NCBI GenBank assembly: GCA_963850255.1
Contig: CAWKLL010000022.1
Span: 78,259 to 142,258 of the forward strand
Direction of reading: 5' to 3'
DNA length: 64,000 nt
DNA from: J054 sp963850255
Lineage (GTDB): Bacteria; Pseudomonadota; Gammaproteobacteria; Steroidobacterales; GCA-2729495
Under the pieces are notes generated by a model. The model was not told the DNA's origin, searched no databases, and saw nothing but the letters and a program-made list of their open reading frames with translations. Shown here one piece after another: positions 18,655 through 26,500 of this stretch. The position numbers and the translations under genes are program-made. The number at the start of each line of letters is the position of its first letter. Position 1 is the stretch's first letter.

Positions 18655-19194
18655 TCAATCCGCAGCGGGTGTATCGACGGAAGCAGAATCTTCAGCGGCT
18701 GCTGCAGCGGCGTCTTCGGCATCCACATCGATGGGCGCTTCGCCCTTGCCATCATCAATGACGGCAATGGTAATCGTGGTGTTGACGTCGGTATGCAGAT
18801 GGAACTCCACCGCGTGCTCACCAATCATGCGCAGCGGCCCATCGGGCAAGCGAACTTCGCTACGCTGAATCTCCACGCCGGCTGTTGTGCAGGCCTCGGC
18901 AATGTCCACGGTACCTACAGAGCCAAACAATTTGCCTTCCAGGCCAGCGCGGGCATTAATTGCGATGCTGAGTCCCTGCAGCTGCTCGGCACGTTTCTGT
19001 GCCAGGCCCAAATCATCGGCTTGGCGCTGCTCGAGCTCGGCGCGACGCGCCTCGAATACGGCAATGTTTTCGCTGGTTGCGAGCGTCGCCTTGCCTTTGG
19101 GTAACAGAAAATTTCGCCCGTAACCGGAGCGGACCTTCACCAGGTCACCGATGTTTCCCAGGTTCTCGACTTTCTCGAGCAATATGACTTCCAT
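18655..19194 (-). CDS. rplI: 50S ribosomal protein L9, with acidic Ala-rich tail
   Basis: L9 of 179 residues. The family is usually about 150, and the extra ~30 residues are a C-terminal Asp/Glu/Ala tail. The N-domain reads MEVILLEKVENLGNIGDLV and SGYGRNFLLPKGKA; the C-domain includes KLFGSVGTVDIAEA. Start is the ATG at 19194; six residues upstream (to 19212) are probably untranslated. Sits between the DUF2232 gene and dnaB. Confidence 0.96.
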   Translation of the reverse strand: MEVILLEKVENLGNIGDLVKVRSGYGRNFLLPKGKATLATSENIAVFEARRAELEQRQADDLGLAQKRAEQLQGLSIAINARAGLEGKLFGSVGTVDIAEACTTAGVEIQRSEVRLPDGPLRMIGEHAVEFHLHTDVNTTITIAVIDDGKGEAPIDVDAEDAAAAAAEDSASVDTPAAD

Positions 19195-19230
19195 TGTTGT
19201 CTCTCCGTCCACCGGCGCAGGGCCGGTCTG

Positions 19231-20118
19231 CTATTTAATCACATCCCCGCTGGCGCGACGCAGCGAGTACCAGTTATCTACAAAGCCCAGGGCGGCTACC
19301 AAGAACCATCCCAGGGCGAAAATCGAAGGCCCCAGTAGCAGCGGAAAATACACCAGCAGCAACACCTGCCACGGCCATTGCCGGTGCCGCGCCTGCCAGT
19401 GGATCACCGCCAGGCCCTGCAGCGCAAAACCCATACCGACCACCAGCAACAAGTTGCCCGGCAACTGACCCAGCCCCGCCAGGCTGGCAATGCCCAAGAC
19501 TGCCGCCAGACCACCAACCACGGCACCCAGCCGCAGGGCCACAAACATCTCACCCAAGCGCGGCCCGCCGGCGGCGCTGCCCCACCAGGCACCGAGCAGG
19601 AGTGCCAGCAACAAGGCCAGCACACCGCTGGCCGCCACCGCACCCGTCATGGTCGGCGCCAGCATAGCCAGCGCTTGCGGGTCCCCCAGCTGGAAACCCA
19701 TCTGCTCCAGCTCTGCGGCCATCTCGACCAGGCTTTTCTGCCAATACGCCGTCGTGTCGCCCACGCTCAGCGTGAACCCAACGACGCCGGCGATCCCGGC
19801 CAACAGCAACACCTGCACAGACAGTAACAGCGACGCGTAGCGCCCGGTAAGACTGCCCAGCAAGATCGCCATGCCCCAGCTGGAACCTGCGCCCAGAAAA
19901 ATAGCCGCTGGATCGCCACCGGCAATCAGGCTCACGCCAATTAACAGGGCCAGGGCTGCGGCTGTATCCTGGGCAGCGACCTGCCAGCCACGCATTTCAG
20001 CGGTCAACACCACGCTGGCTACGCTGATCAGGCCGAACAGTCCGGCCGGAAACATCAAGGCGATCACCAGAATTCGCGGCACTCGCCGCGCGATAAGCCA
20101 AGGACCTAAACCGGACAT
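19231..20118 (-). CDS. DUF2232 (YybS-like) membrane protein
   Basis: 295-residue integral membrane protein with about eight hydrophobic segments and no extensive soluble domain. The position between rpsR and rplI is conserved in pseudomonads and related bacteria, and the composition matches the DUF2232/YybS family. No function is established. ATG start at 20118, 34 nt after the rpsR stop. Confidence 0.85.
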   Translation of the reverse strand: MSGLGPWLIARRVPRILVIALMFPAGLFGLISVASVVLTAEMRGWQVAAQDTAAALALLIGVSLIAGGDPAAIFLGAGSSWGMAILLGSLTGRYASLLLSVQVLLLAGIAGVVGFTLSVGDTTAYWQKSLVEMAAELEQMGFQLGDPQALAMLAPTMTGAVAASGVLALLLALLLGAWWGSAAGGPRLGEMFVALRLGAVVGGLAAVLGIASLAGLGQLPGNLLLVVGMGFALQGLAVIHWQARHRQWPWQVLLLVYFPLLLGPSIFALGWFLVAALGFVDNWYSLRRASGDVIK

Positions 20119-20152
20119 GCGAGCTACCGGCTAACCGGCACCGCTGGGCGCC

Positions 20153-20377
20153 TTAGTGCTTGTCCGTATACGGCAACAAGGCCAGATAGCGAGCACGCTT
20201 CACCGCAGTGGCGAGCTGACGCTGGTAATGGGCTTTGGTCCCGGTAATCCGGCTCGGCACAATCTTGCCGGTCTCGGTGACGTAATTACGCAGCGTGTCG
20301 AGATCTTTGTAGTCGATTTCTTTAACGCCGTCGGCGGTGAAACGACAATACTTGCGACGCCTGAAATATCTGCTCAT
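20153..20377 (-). CDS. rpsR: 30S ribosomal protein S18
   Basis: 74 residues, normal length; binds next to S6 on the 30S platform. Reads MSRYFRRRKYCRFTADGV, then LDTLRNYVTETGKIVPSRIT and HYQRQLATAVKRARYLALLP. ATG start. Directly downstream of rpsF with no priB between them, unlike enteric bacteria. Confidence 0.98.
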   Translation of the reverse strand: MSRYFRRRKYCRFTADGVKEIDYKDLDTLRNYVTETGKIVPSRITGTKAHYQRQLATAVKRARYLALLPYTDKH

Positions 20378-20407
20378 CTGAATACTTCCTTATTGAGGTT
20401 CAGCCGT

Positions 20408-20950
20408 TCAGGCTTCGCTGTCGTTGGCCGGAATTTTTTCAAGCGCGGCTTCACTGCTGTCTTCGGCAGCAACCTCAGCGACGGGCTCAGCAGCGACGGG
20501 CTCAGCAGCGACGGGCTCATCAGTGGCGGCAGCCGGCTCGTCGGCGGCGGTTGCCGTCGCCTCGGCGGGCCTGGCAGCGTCTTCAGACGCCTCCTCGCGC
20601 GGCCGCGGCTTGTCGCTTTTTTCTTCTTCATCCGCAGACTTGGCCAGCGGCGAAGGCTCGGTAACGGCTTCGTCGCGACGAATGACAAGGTGACGCAACA
20701 CAGCGTCGCTAAAGCGAAAAGCGCCGACGACCTCATCCAGAGCGGCACTTTCGCACTCGAGATTCATCATCACGTAGTGCGCTTTGTGGACTTTGTTAAT
20801 GGCATGGGCCAGCTGACGACGACCCCAGTCTTCCAGTCGATGCACTTTGCCACCGTGCGTTTCCACCATACCGGTGTAGCGCTCGATCATCGCCGGGACT
20901 TGTTCACTCTGATCCGGATGGACCAGGAATACGATTTCGTAATGACGCAT
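20408..20950 (-). CDS. rpsF: 30S ribosomal protein S6, with long acidic tail
   Basis: S6 of 180 residues. The core (about 1-97) is normal: MRHYEIVFLVHPDQSEQVP, GGKVHRLEDWGRRQLAHAI and HYVMMNLECES. The remaining ~80 residues are a low-complexity Glu/Ala/Pro/Asp tail containing three AAEPV-like repeats. E. coli S6 ends in glutamates extended by RimK, so an acidic end has precedent, but this length is unusual. Start is the ATG at 20950 with GAGGAG 5 nt upstream; the GTG at 20956 would overlap that site. Confidence 0.96.
   Translation of the reverse strand: MRHYEIVFLVHPDQSEQVPAMIERYTGMVETHGGKVHRLEDWGRRQLAHAINKVHKAHYVMMNLECESAALDEVVGAFRFSDAVLRHLVIRRDEAVTEPSPLAKSADEEEKSDKPRPREEASEDAARPAEATATAADEPAAATDEPVAAEPVAAEPVAEVAAEDSSEAALEKIPANDSEA
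20476..20517 (-). repeat. 15-bp tandem repeat in rpsF tail
   Basis: The 12-mer CAGCGACGGGCT (plus-strand reading) recurs with a 15-bp period at 20476, 20491 and 20506. It encodes the AAEPV repeats of the S6 tail. Exact in-frame copies can gain or lose a unit by slippage without breaking the gene. Confidence 0.85.
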
Positions 20951-21068
20951 TGTCACTCCTCGTGGTTAAAGCCACCCGTCTCAGCGGTGTGGCAAGGAGA
21001 GCAACGAACCCAACGGCTCGTCGCGGAGCGCGCATGCTACCGGAAGGCCGGCGCCGGGCGCAAGGCGC

Positions 21069-21806
21069 TTAGCTGCGTTGCCGCAATGATTCGTAGAGGC
21101 AGATGCCGGCGGCTACGGACACATTCAGACTCTCAACACTGCCGAGCATCGGCAAGCTCACCAGCTGATCACAGCGCTCGCGAGTGAGCCTGCGCAGGCC
21201 ATGCCCTTCAGCCCCTACCACCAGCGCCGTAGGACCGGTCAGGTCGACCTCGAACAGGCTCTGCGGCGCCTGGTCATCCAGACCGGAAACCATCAGGCCG
21301 GATTTGCCCAGAAAATCCAGAAAACGTGCCAGGTTGCCGACACTGGCGATGGGCTGGACTTCGGCGGCACCGGCGGCAACCTTGCTGACCACCGGCGTCA
21401 GGCCAACATTACGGCTGCGGCCAATAACCACCAGGTCGACACCGGCCGCATCCGCACTGCGCAGGCAGGCGCCAAAATTACGTGGATCCTGCACACCGTC
21501 CAGCACCAGCAATAGCGGTGCTGATAGCGACAACACCAGCTCCTTGGCATCTGTCTCGCTAAGAAACGCGTTGTCCTGTGCTTGCAGCTGGGCCGCCACG
21601 CCCTGATGCTTGGGTGTCCCGAGCAGCTCGGTCAATCGTTCACGCGGCCATTCCTGCACGCGCAGTCCGACCGGCAGCGGATCGGGTAGTCGGCCACGCC
21701 TTTCGCGGCCCAGGTTCTGCTCCAGTATCAGGCAACGAATCCGCTCCGGACTCTTACGCAGCAGCCGCAATACCGGCTGCCATCCATACACCGTGCGCTC
21801 AGCCAC
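21069..21806 (-). CDS. rlmB: 23S rRNA (guanosine2251-2'-O)-methyltransferase RlmB
   Basis: SPOUT-fold methyltransferase acting on G2251 in the peptidyl-transferase P loop. About 245 residues. SpoU motifs: LDGVQDPRNFGACLRSADAA, VVGAEGHGLRRLTRERCD and LPMLGSVESLNVSVAAGICL. I start at the GTG at 21806 (VAERTVYGWQPVLRLLRKSPER), which aligns with the family N-terminus and overlaps the rnr stop as GTGGCTGA. Upstream starts to 21869 would sit inside rnr. Confidence 0.93.
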   Translation of the reverse strand: MAERTVYGWQPVLRLLRKSPERIRCLILEQNLGRERRGRLPDPLPVGLRVQEWPRERLTELLGTPKHQGVAAQLQAQDNAFLSETDAKELVLSLSAPLLLVLDGVQDPRNFGACLRSADAAGVDLVVIGRSRNVGLTPVVSKVAAGAAEVQPIASVGNLARFLDFLGKSGLMVSGLDDQAPQSLFEVDLTGPTALVVGAEGHGLRRLTRERCDQLVSLPMLGSVESLNVSVAAGICLYESLRQRS

Positions 21807-24027
21807 GACGGCCGCGCTTGCCGGTTCGCCGCCTTTTCTGCGGAGCTTCATCTGCCTCAGGATCGGCAATACTGAGGTCGACTTTGGCCTCGTCTACATC
21901 GACACGCAGGATCTGAACCTGCACCGGGTCACCCAAGGCGAAACTGCGACCGCTGCGCTCGCCGCTCAAGCGCAGACCGCCATCGGCGAGATGAAAATAA
22001 TCACTGCCAAGCGCAGTTACGTGCACCAGCCCATCCACGAACAGCCCGTCGAGGGTCACGAACAAGCCGAAATGGGTTACCCCGGTGATGGTGCCGGGCA
22101 AGGTTTCGCCGATACGCGCCACCAGCCAGGTGGCTTTCAGTCGCGACTCGACCTCGCGGGAGGCTGTTTCCGCTCGTCTCTCCTGCTCGGAGCAGCGCTT
22201 GCCCTCTTGCTCCATGTCGACCGGCGAATAGGCAAAGGCCCCCGGTTTCTCCCCGTCAATGATATGGCCGAGACCGCGATGCACCAGCAGGTCCGGATAG
22301 CGGCGAATCGGCGAGGTGAAGTGCGCATAGGCATCCAGCGCCAGGCCGAAATGGCCGATGTTGGCGGGCTGATAAACAGCCTGGCTCAAACTGCGCAGGA
22401 CAGACATCTTCAATTGATCGCCATCCGGGCGCGCATCTATCAGTTCCAGTGCGCGATTCAGGTGGCGGGGATCCGTGCGCGCCTGCTCCGGCACATTGAT
22501 GCCGAGCTGTTGCAGCAGCGTGCGCAATTCTTCAAATTTTTCTTCACCCGGCCCCGGATGCACGCGGAACAAAGTTGCCAGCCGATGCTTGCGAAGAAAC
22601 TTGGCCGCCTGAACATTGGCCGCGATCATGCATTCTTCGATCAGGCGATGTGCGTCATTGCGATAGCGCGGCGCGACATTGCTCACATTGCCCAGTTCAT
22701 CCAGCTCTATCTGAACTTCGGGAATGTCCAGTTCCAGCGCGCCACGACGGCGGCGTGCTTTGGAGAATGCCTGAAATAGTTGATACAGCTGGCGGATCTG
22801 TTCACCCACGGCTTTGACGGCGGCGCTGCCTTTGCCTGTGGTCTGGTAACTATCGACCTGATCGTAAGTCAGGCGAGCTGCCGAACGCATGACGGCGCGA
22901 TAGAAACGCACCTTGCCTAAACGTCCGTCGGCATCGACGCGCATATCGCAAACCATGCACAGACGATCGACGTTCGGATTCAAAGAACACAAGCCATTCG
23001 ACAGCGATTCCGGCAACATCGGCAGAACGCGGTTGGGGAAATAAACAGAGGTGCCGCGTCGCCGCGCCTCGCCGTCGATCACGCCAGCCATTTCCACGTA
23101 GTGTGAGACGTCAGCGATGGCCACCAGCAAACGCCAGCCTTCGCCTGCCTGCTCCGCGTAGACCGCATCATCGAAGTCACGCGCATCGGCACCGTCGATG
23201 GTCACCAGCGGCAGGTCACGCAAGTCCGCGCGCGCCTGTTTATCGGTAGTCCTCACCTTGCTGCCCCAGTCATCGGCTGCGGCCGTCACGGCTGTCGGAA
23301 ACTCGTCCGGCAGCGAATTCTGCTCAATAGCGACCTCGGTAATCATTACCGGATCGGCAGAATCACCCAGCACCCGCACGATCTTGCCCTGCGCCTCACG
23401 GCGCTTGTCCGGGTATTCGGTAATCTCAAGCTTCACCAATTCGCCGTGACGCGCCCCGCCACGCTGGTGATCCGGCACCAGGAACTGGTGCGGCGAGCGC
23501 CCCGACTCCAGCACATAGCCGATCCCGTGTTCGCGCTGGTAGCGGCCAACCACGGAAGTCTTGGCGCGCGCAAGAATATCCACCACGCTGCCGGCGGGCC
23601 GGCCGCGACGGTCGCTGCCGCTAACGCGGACCGCTACGGTATCGCCGTCCAGCACGCCGCGCATTTCCTGAAAGGACAGGAAAATGTCGTCACCGCCCTG
23701 GTCCGGGATCAGAAACCCAAAGCCGTCAGGGTGCGCGGAAACTCTGCCGGCCAGCGCATCCAGCTTTTCCACCAGGCAGTACTGGCGACGACGATTAATC
23801 AACAACTGGCCGGCGCCAGCCATGCTCTGTAGACGTTTACGCAACGCCGGATGATGTTCCTGGCCCACGCCAAGCGCCTCGGCCAGGCCATCAAGGCCAA
23901 GCGGCACGCCTTGCTGGGCCAGCGCGGCAAGAATTGCCTGGCGACCGGGCACAGGGTGCTTATAGCCACGATCGGTTTTATTCCGGGCAGGCTTGGCTGG
24001 TCGGGAACCAGCTTTCTTTTTGGGCAC
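21799..24027 (-). CDS. rnr: Ribonuclease R
   Basis: 3'-5' exoribonuclease able to degrade structured RNA. About 742 residues in order: winged-helix N-terminus (GRQAILAALAQQGVPLGLDGLAE), cold-shock domains (PDGFGFLIPDQGGDDIFLS), RNB catalytic domain with the metal-binding stretch TIDGADARDFDDAVYAE, C-terminal S1 domain and a basic KRRRTGKRGRRG end. Start at the GTG at 24027 (VPKKKAGS). A further in-frame stretch to 24093 would run into the tRNA-Leu promoter. Confidence 0.95.
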   Translation of the reverse strand: MPKKKAGSRPAKPARNKTDRGYKHPVPGRQAILAALAQQGVPLGLDGLAEALGVGQEHHPALRKRLQSMAGAGQLLINRRRQYCLVEKLDALAGRVSAHPDGFGFLIPDQGGDDIFLSFQEMRGVLDGDTVAVRVSGSDRRGRPAGSVVDILARAKTSVVGRYQREHGIGYVLESGRSPHQFLVPDHQRGGARHGELVKLEITEYPDKRREAQGKIVRVLGDSADPVMITEVAIEQNSLPDEFPTAVTAAADDWGSKVRTTDKQARADLRDLPLVTIDGADARDFDDAVYAEQAGEGWRLLVAIADVSHYVEMAGVIDGEARRRGTSVYFPNRVLPMLPESLSNGLCSLNPNVDRLCMVCDMRVDADGRLGKVRFYRAVMRSAARLTYDQVDSYQTTGKGSAAVKAVGEQIRQLYQLFQAFSKARRRRGALELDIPEVQIELDELGNVSNVAPRYRNDAHRLIEECMIAANVQAAKFLRKHRLATLFRVHPGPGEEKFEELRTLLQQLGINVPEQARTDPRHLNRALELIDARPDGDQLKMSVLRSLSQAVYQPANIGHFGLALDAYAHFTSPIRRYPDLLVHRGLGHIIDGEKPGAFAYSPVDMEQEGKRCSEQERRAETASREVESRLKATWLVARIGETLPGTITGVTHFGLFVTLDGLFVDGLVHVTALGSDYFHLADGGLRLSGERSGRSFALGDPVQVQILRVDVDEAKVDLSIADPEADEAPQKRRRTGKRGRRG

Positions 24028-24056
24028 AGAGTTAGTCCACAACGGGCAGTATCGCG

Positions 24057-24085
24057 TTGACAAGGATACAGGGCGCCCGTAAAGT
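24057..24085 (+). promoter_or_regulatory. tRNA-Leu promoter
   Basis: Consensus -35 TTGACA at 24057-24062, 17-nt spacer, then TAAAGT at 24080-24085. Transcription would begin about 7 nt later, shortly before the tRNA 5' end at 24100. Confidence 0.75.
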
Positions 24086-24099
24086 CTCGCCACTTTCCT

Positions 24100-24186
24100 G
24101 CCCAGGTGGCGGAATTGGTAGACGCGCTAGCTTCAGGTGCTAGTCTACGTAAGTAGGTGGAGGTTCAAGTCCTCTCCTGGGCACCA
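24100..24186 (+). tRNA. tRNA-Leu (CAG)
   Basis: 87-nt class II tRNA with encoded CCA. Acceptor strands GCCCAGG and CCTGGGC pair fully. The D arm contains GGCGGAATTGGTAGACGC, the anticodon loop is CTTCAGG with anticodon CAG at 24134-24136, and a long variable arm follows, as required for tRNA-Leu. The T arm contains GGTTCAAGTCC. In Pseudomonas a tRNA-Leu occupies the same place between rnr and purA. Confidence 0.97.
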
Positions 24187-24193
24187 GATAAGT

Positions 24194-24224
24194 AAGGCCC
24201 CCTTTGTATAGGGGGCCTTTTTTT
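24194..24224 (+). terminator. Rho-independent terminator after tRNA-Leu
   Basis: Stem AAGGCCCCC (24194-24202) pairs with GGGGGCCTT (24211-24219) around an 8-nt loop, followed by a T run to 24224. Confidence 0.93.
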
Positions 24225-24225
24225 G

Positions 24226-24595
24226 TGCGCGTGGCTCAAGTTTGGTTTTGCCTGTCCTCGTCAACATTCCCGAAATTTCCAGATCGTCGTCAGCCTTTTT
24301 TTACGGACTCCGGCGACGGCTCAATATTTCATAGGTCCAGAGCACATAAACAGGGTTCCACACTCAATTTTTTAGGCCATCGATCGATGATTTCCCTGAC
24401 GCCATTTGAATAGCATGAACTAGCTGGTCCAGTTTCCAGATTGGTTTTGCTACCTTTTGCGCCTCGCTCAGCGATCCCGACGAAACTTCGGGACCACCCC
24501 GGCAGATACCGCTTGGCCGGCTGGTGGGGGAAATCCCCTATGGATGATCAGCCGGATCGGGGGCTAAGGTCTACGCTGCGCAGCGGAGGACAGCC
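24226..24595. other. Intergenic region upstream of the LLM oxidoreductase gene
   Basis: 370 bp without a convincing gene, less GC-rich than its surroundings. I see the decamer TTGGTTTTGC twice (about 24242 and 24443) and a small GGGG/CCCC hairpin at 24527-24538. The ribosome binding site of the next gene (GGAGGA) lies at the end. No copy of the tRNA 3' end is visible here. Confidence 0.6.
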
Positions 24596-25624
24596 ATGCA
24601 AATCGACATTGCCCTGGAACCGGAATATTCGGCCAGCGAGCTCACCGAGTTAGGCCAGCTCGCCGAGCAACAAGGCATTGCGACCATCTGGGTAACCAAC
24701 GACCCGCAGGCCCGTGACCTGTTCCAACTGTTTGCGAGCCTGGCCGCAAAGACGAGCAGAATCCGGCTGGGCGTGATGGCGATCTCGCCGTTCGAGATTC
24801 ATCCGATCAAGTTGTCGATCGCGTTGCAGACGCTCAACGAGCTGTCGGATGGGCGCGCGTCGATCATCGTCGGCGGCGGCGGTGCGATCCAGGTACATAC
24901 CAAGCTTGACCTGTCGCGCCGGGTGCGCGCGGTGCGCGAGTGCATCGAAATACTGAAAGAAACCCGGGCCGACAAGCCGCTGAACTTTGACGGCGAAATC
25001 TACCCTGTCTGGCGGTTCCAGCCGCGCTGGGCAATCGAAGTGCCGCCGCGCGTGCTGGCCGGTGCCAATGCCGACCAGATGCTGCGCATGTCCGCGCGCA
25101 AAGCCGACGGCGTACACATGAGTGACATGCCCCAGCCACTGGTGCCGGCGGCTATCGAGAAAGTTTCAAAAGCGCTGGCCAAACACGATCGCCCGGTGGA
25201 AGGCTTTGAGTTCAACAACTTCTGGGCCTTCCACGTGAAGGACGACCGGCGCGAGGCAGAGATGGAAGCGCGCAGCCGGCTGATCCTGCGCGGCATGCTG
25301 AACCGCCTGTACATTGAGCCGTTCCTGAAAGAGCCCGACGTGCAGCTGGTGCGCGACAACATCAAGAGCTTCTATAAGCCGTTTTACGATCGCAAAGGCT
25401 TCTATGCCGGCAGCGGCGAATTCGACAACATCCCGGAACCCGTGGCCGAAACCCTGGTCGAGAGCCTGAGCCTCACCGCGAGCACGGCCGAGCTCGACAG
25501 CCGCATGGAAGTGCTGCATGACTTTGCCAAGGCGGGGCTGACGCACATCACCCTCGGCCTGCACGACGATCCGGCGGATGCGATCAGGCTGATCGGCGAG
25601 CGTGTGATTCCGGCATTTCGGTAA
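24596..25624 (+). CDS. LLM-class flavin-dependent oxidoreductase
   Basis: 342-residue protein of the luciferase-like monooxygenase superfamily, a TIM barrel using FMN or F420. Seen: LGQLAEQQGIATIWVTNDPQ near the N-terminus, TSRIRLGVMAISPFEIHP, LNELSDGRASIIVGGGG and a C-terminal AGLTHITLGLHDDP. Substrate cannot be inferred, and no flavin reductase or F420 gene lies nearby. ATG with GGAGGA just upstream. It ends 16 nt from the convergent end of the giant autotransporter gene. First gene of the accessory stretch after tRNA-Leu. Confidence 0.88.
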   Translation: MQIDIALEPEYSASELTELGQLAEQQGIATIWVTNDPQARDLFQLFASLAAKTSRIRLGVMAISPFEIHPIKLSIALQTLNELSDGRASIIVGGGGAIQVHTKLDLSRRVRAVRECIEILKETRADKPLNFDGEIYPVWRFQPRWAIEVPPRVLAGANADQMLRMSARKADGVHMSDMPQPLVPAAIEKVSKALAKHDRPVEGFEFNNFWAFHVKDDRREAEMEARSRLILRGMLNRLYIEPFLKEPDVQLVRDNIKSFYKPFYDRKGFYAGSGEFDNIPEPVAETLVESLSLTASTAELDSRMEVLHDFAKAGLTHITLGLHDDPADAIRLIGERVIPAFR

Positions 25625-25640
25625 AACAGTACCTTGATGC

Positions 25641-26500
25641 TCAGAAGCGCAGGTTGAGACGCAGTGCAAGGCTGTTGATCGCATAGTCGCTGTTTGCGAG
25701 GCCCGCGTAGTCCAACGCCAGCGTCGTGCGCTCGGTAACGTACGAGAGGCCGGCGCCAAAGCGCAGGCTTTCCTGACTCAGGCTCCGATCGTCGACGGCA
25801 AAGCTGGTGCCCGGCGCGCCCTGGTAACCATAGGTGATGCTGGCGCTGTCGATCTCAAAGTCGTAGTTCACGCCCAGCCGTGCCCGCCATTCCAGCGCGC
25901 CGCTGCGCAGATTCTGCCGGATCATCAGGTTGCTGCCTAATTCGCCGAACAGCGCCGTGGTCTCACGCTCGTCGACCAATTGATTAAGGCTGTCGGCCCC
26001 GGTCTCCGCAAACGCATCTTCCTTCAGCCCGAAATAGTAGATTGATGCATAGGGCTCAAGGATCAGCTGATTGAAGCGGAACTCGTAACCGCCGCCGAAA
26101 AAACCGAGCCAACCGGTCCCGTCGTGCTGGCTCTTCGCCACCCGGTCGATGCTCATGAATTTCACTTCGCGCGAGTTATCGAAACTCTGGCTGGCGTAGG
26201 TGATGCCGGCTTCGAGGAAAGCGCGATCGGTAAACCAGCTGGCGTAAACACCGCCGTAACGCGATTCCATATCGAGGCTGGAGACGATCTCGCGGGTGTC
26301 CACCTCGGTGTCGGCGAAGCCCAGCATCGCGCCGACCAGGAAGCGATCAGCGACGCGGAAGTCTGCGCCCAGGGCATAGGTATTGGTATCCATGTCGAAA
26401 CCGGTATAGCCGTCGAGTTCGTCATAGTCGCCCCGGCCCGTCGCCGCCATACCCCAGGTCTGGAAGCGCGCATCACGCCGGCGCGGTTTGCTGGGCGCTA
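25641..26500 (-). other. Autotransporter beta-barrel domain
   Basis: About 285 residues of alternating amphipathic strands, from RFQTWGMAATGRGDY to the terminal LALRLNLRF. The Gly/aromatic strand ends and final Phe match type Va autotransporter translocation domains. The barrel anchors in the outer membrane and exports the passenger. Confidence 0.9.

Noticed and set aside
24379..24388. ATCGATCGAT palindrome near 24380
   Set aside because: Simple 4-bp tandem sequence that is self-complementary by chance; no gene-proximal position or repeat elsewhere was noticed.
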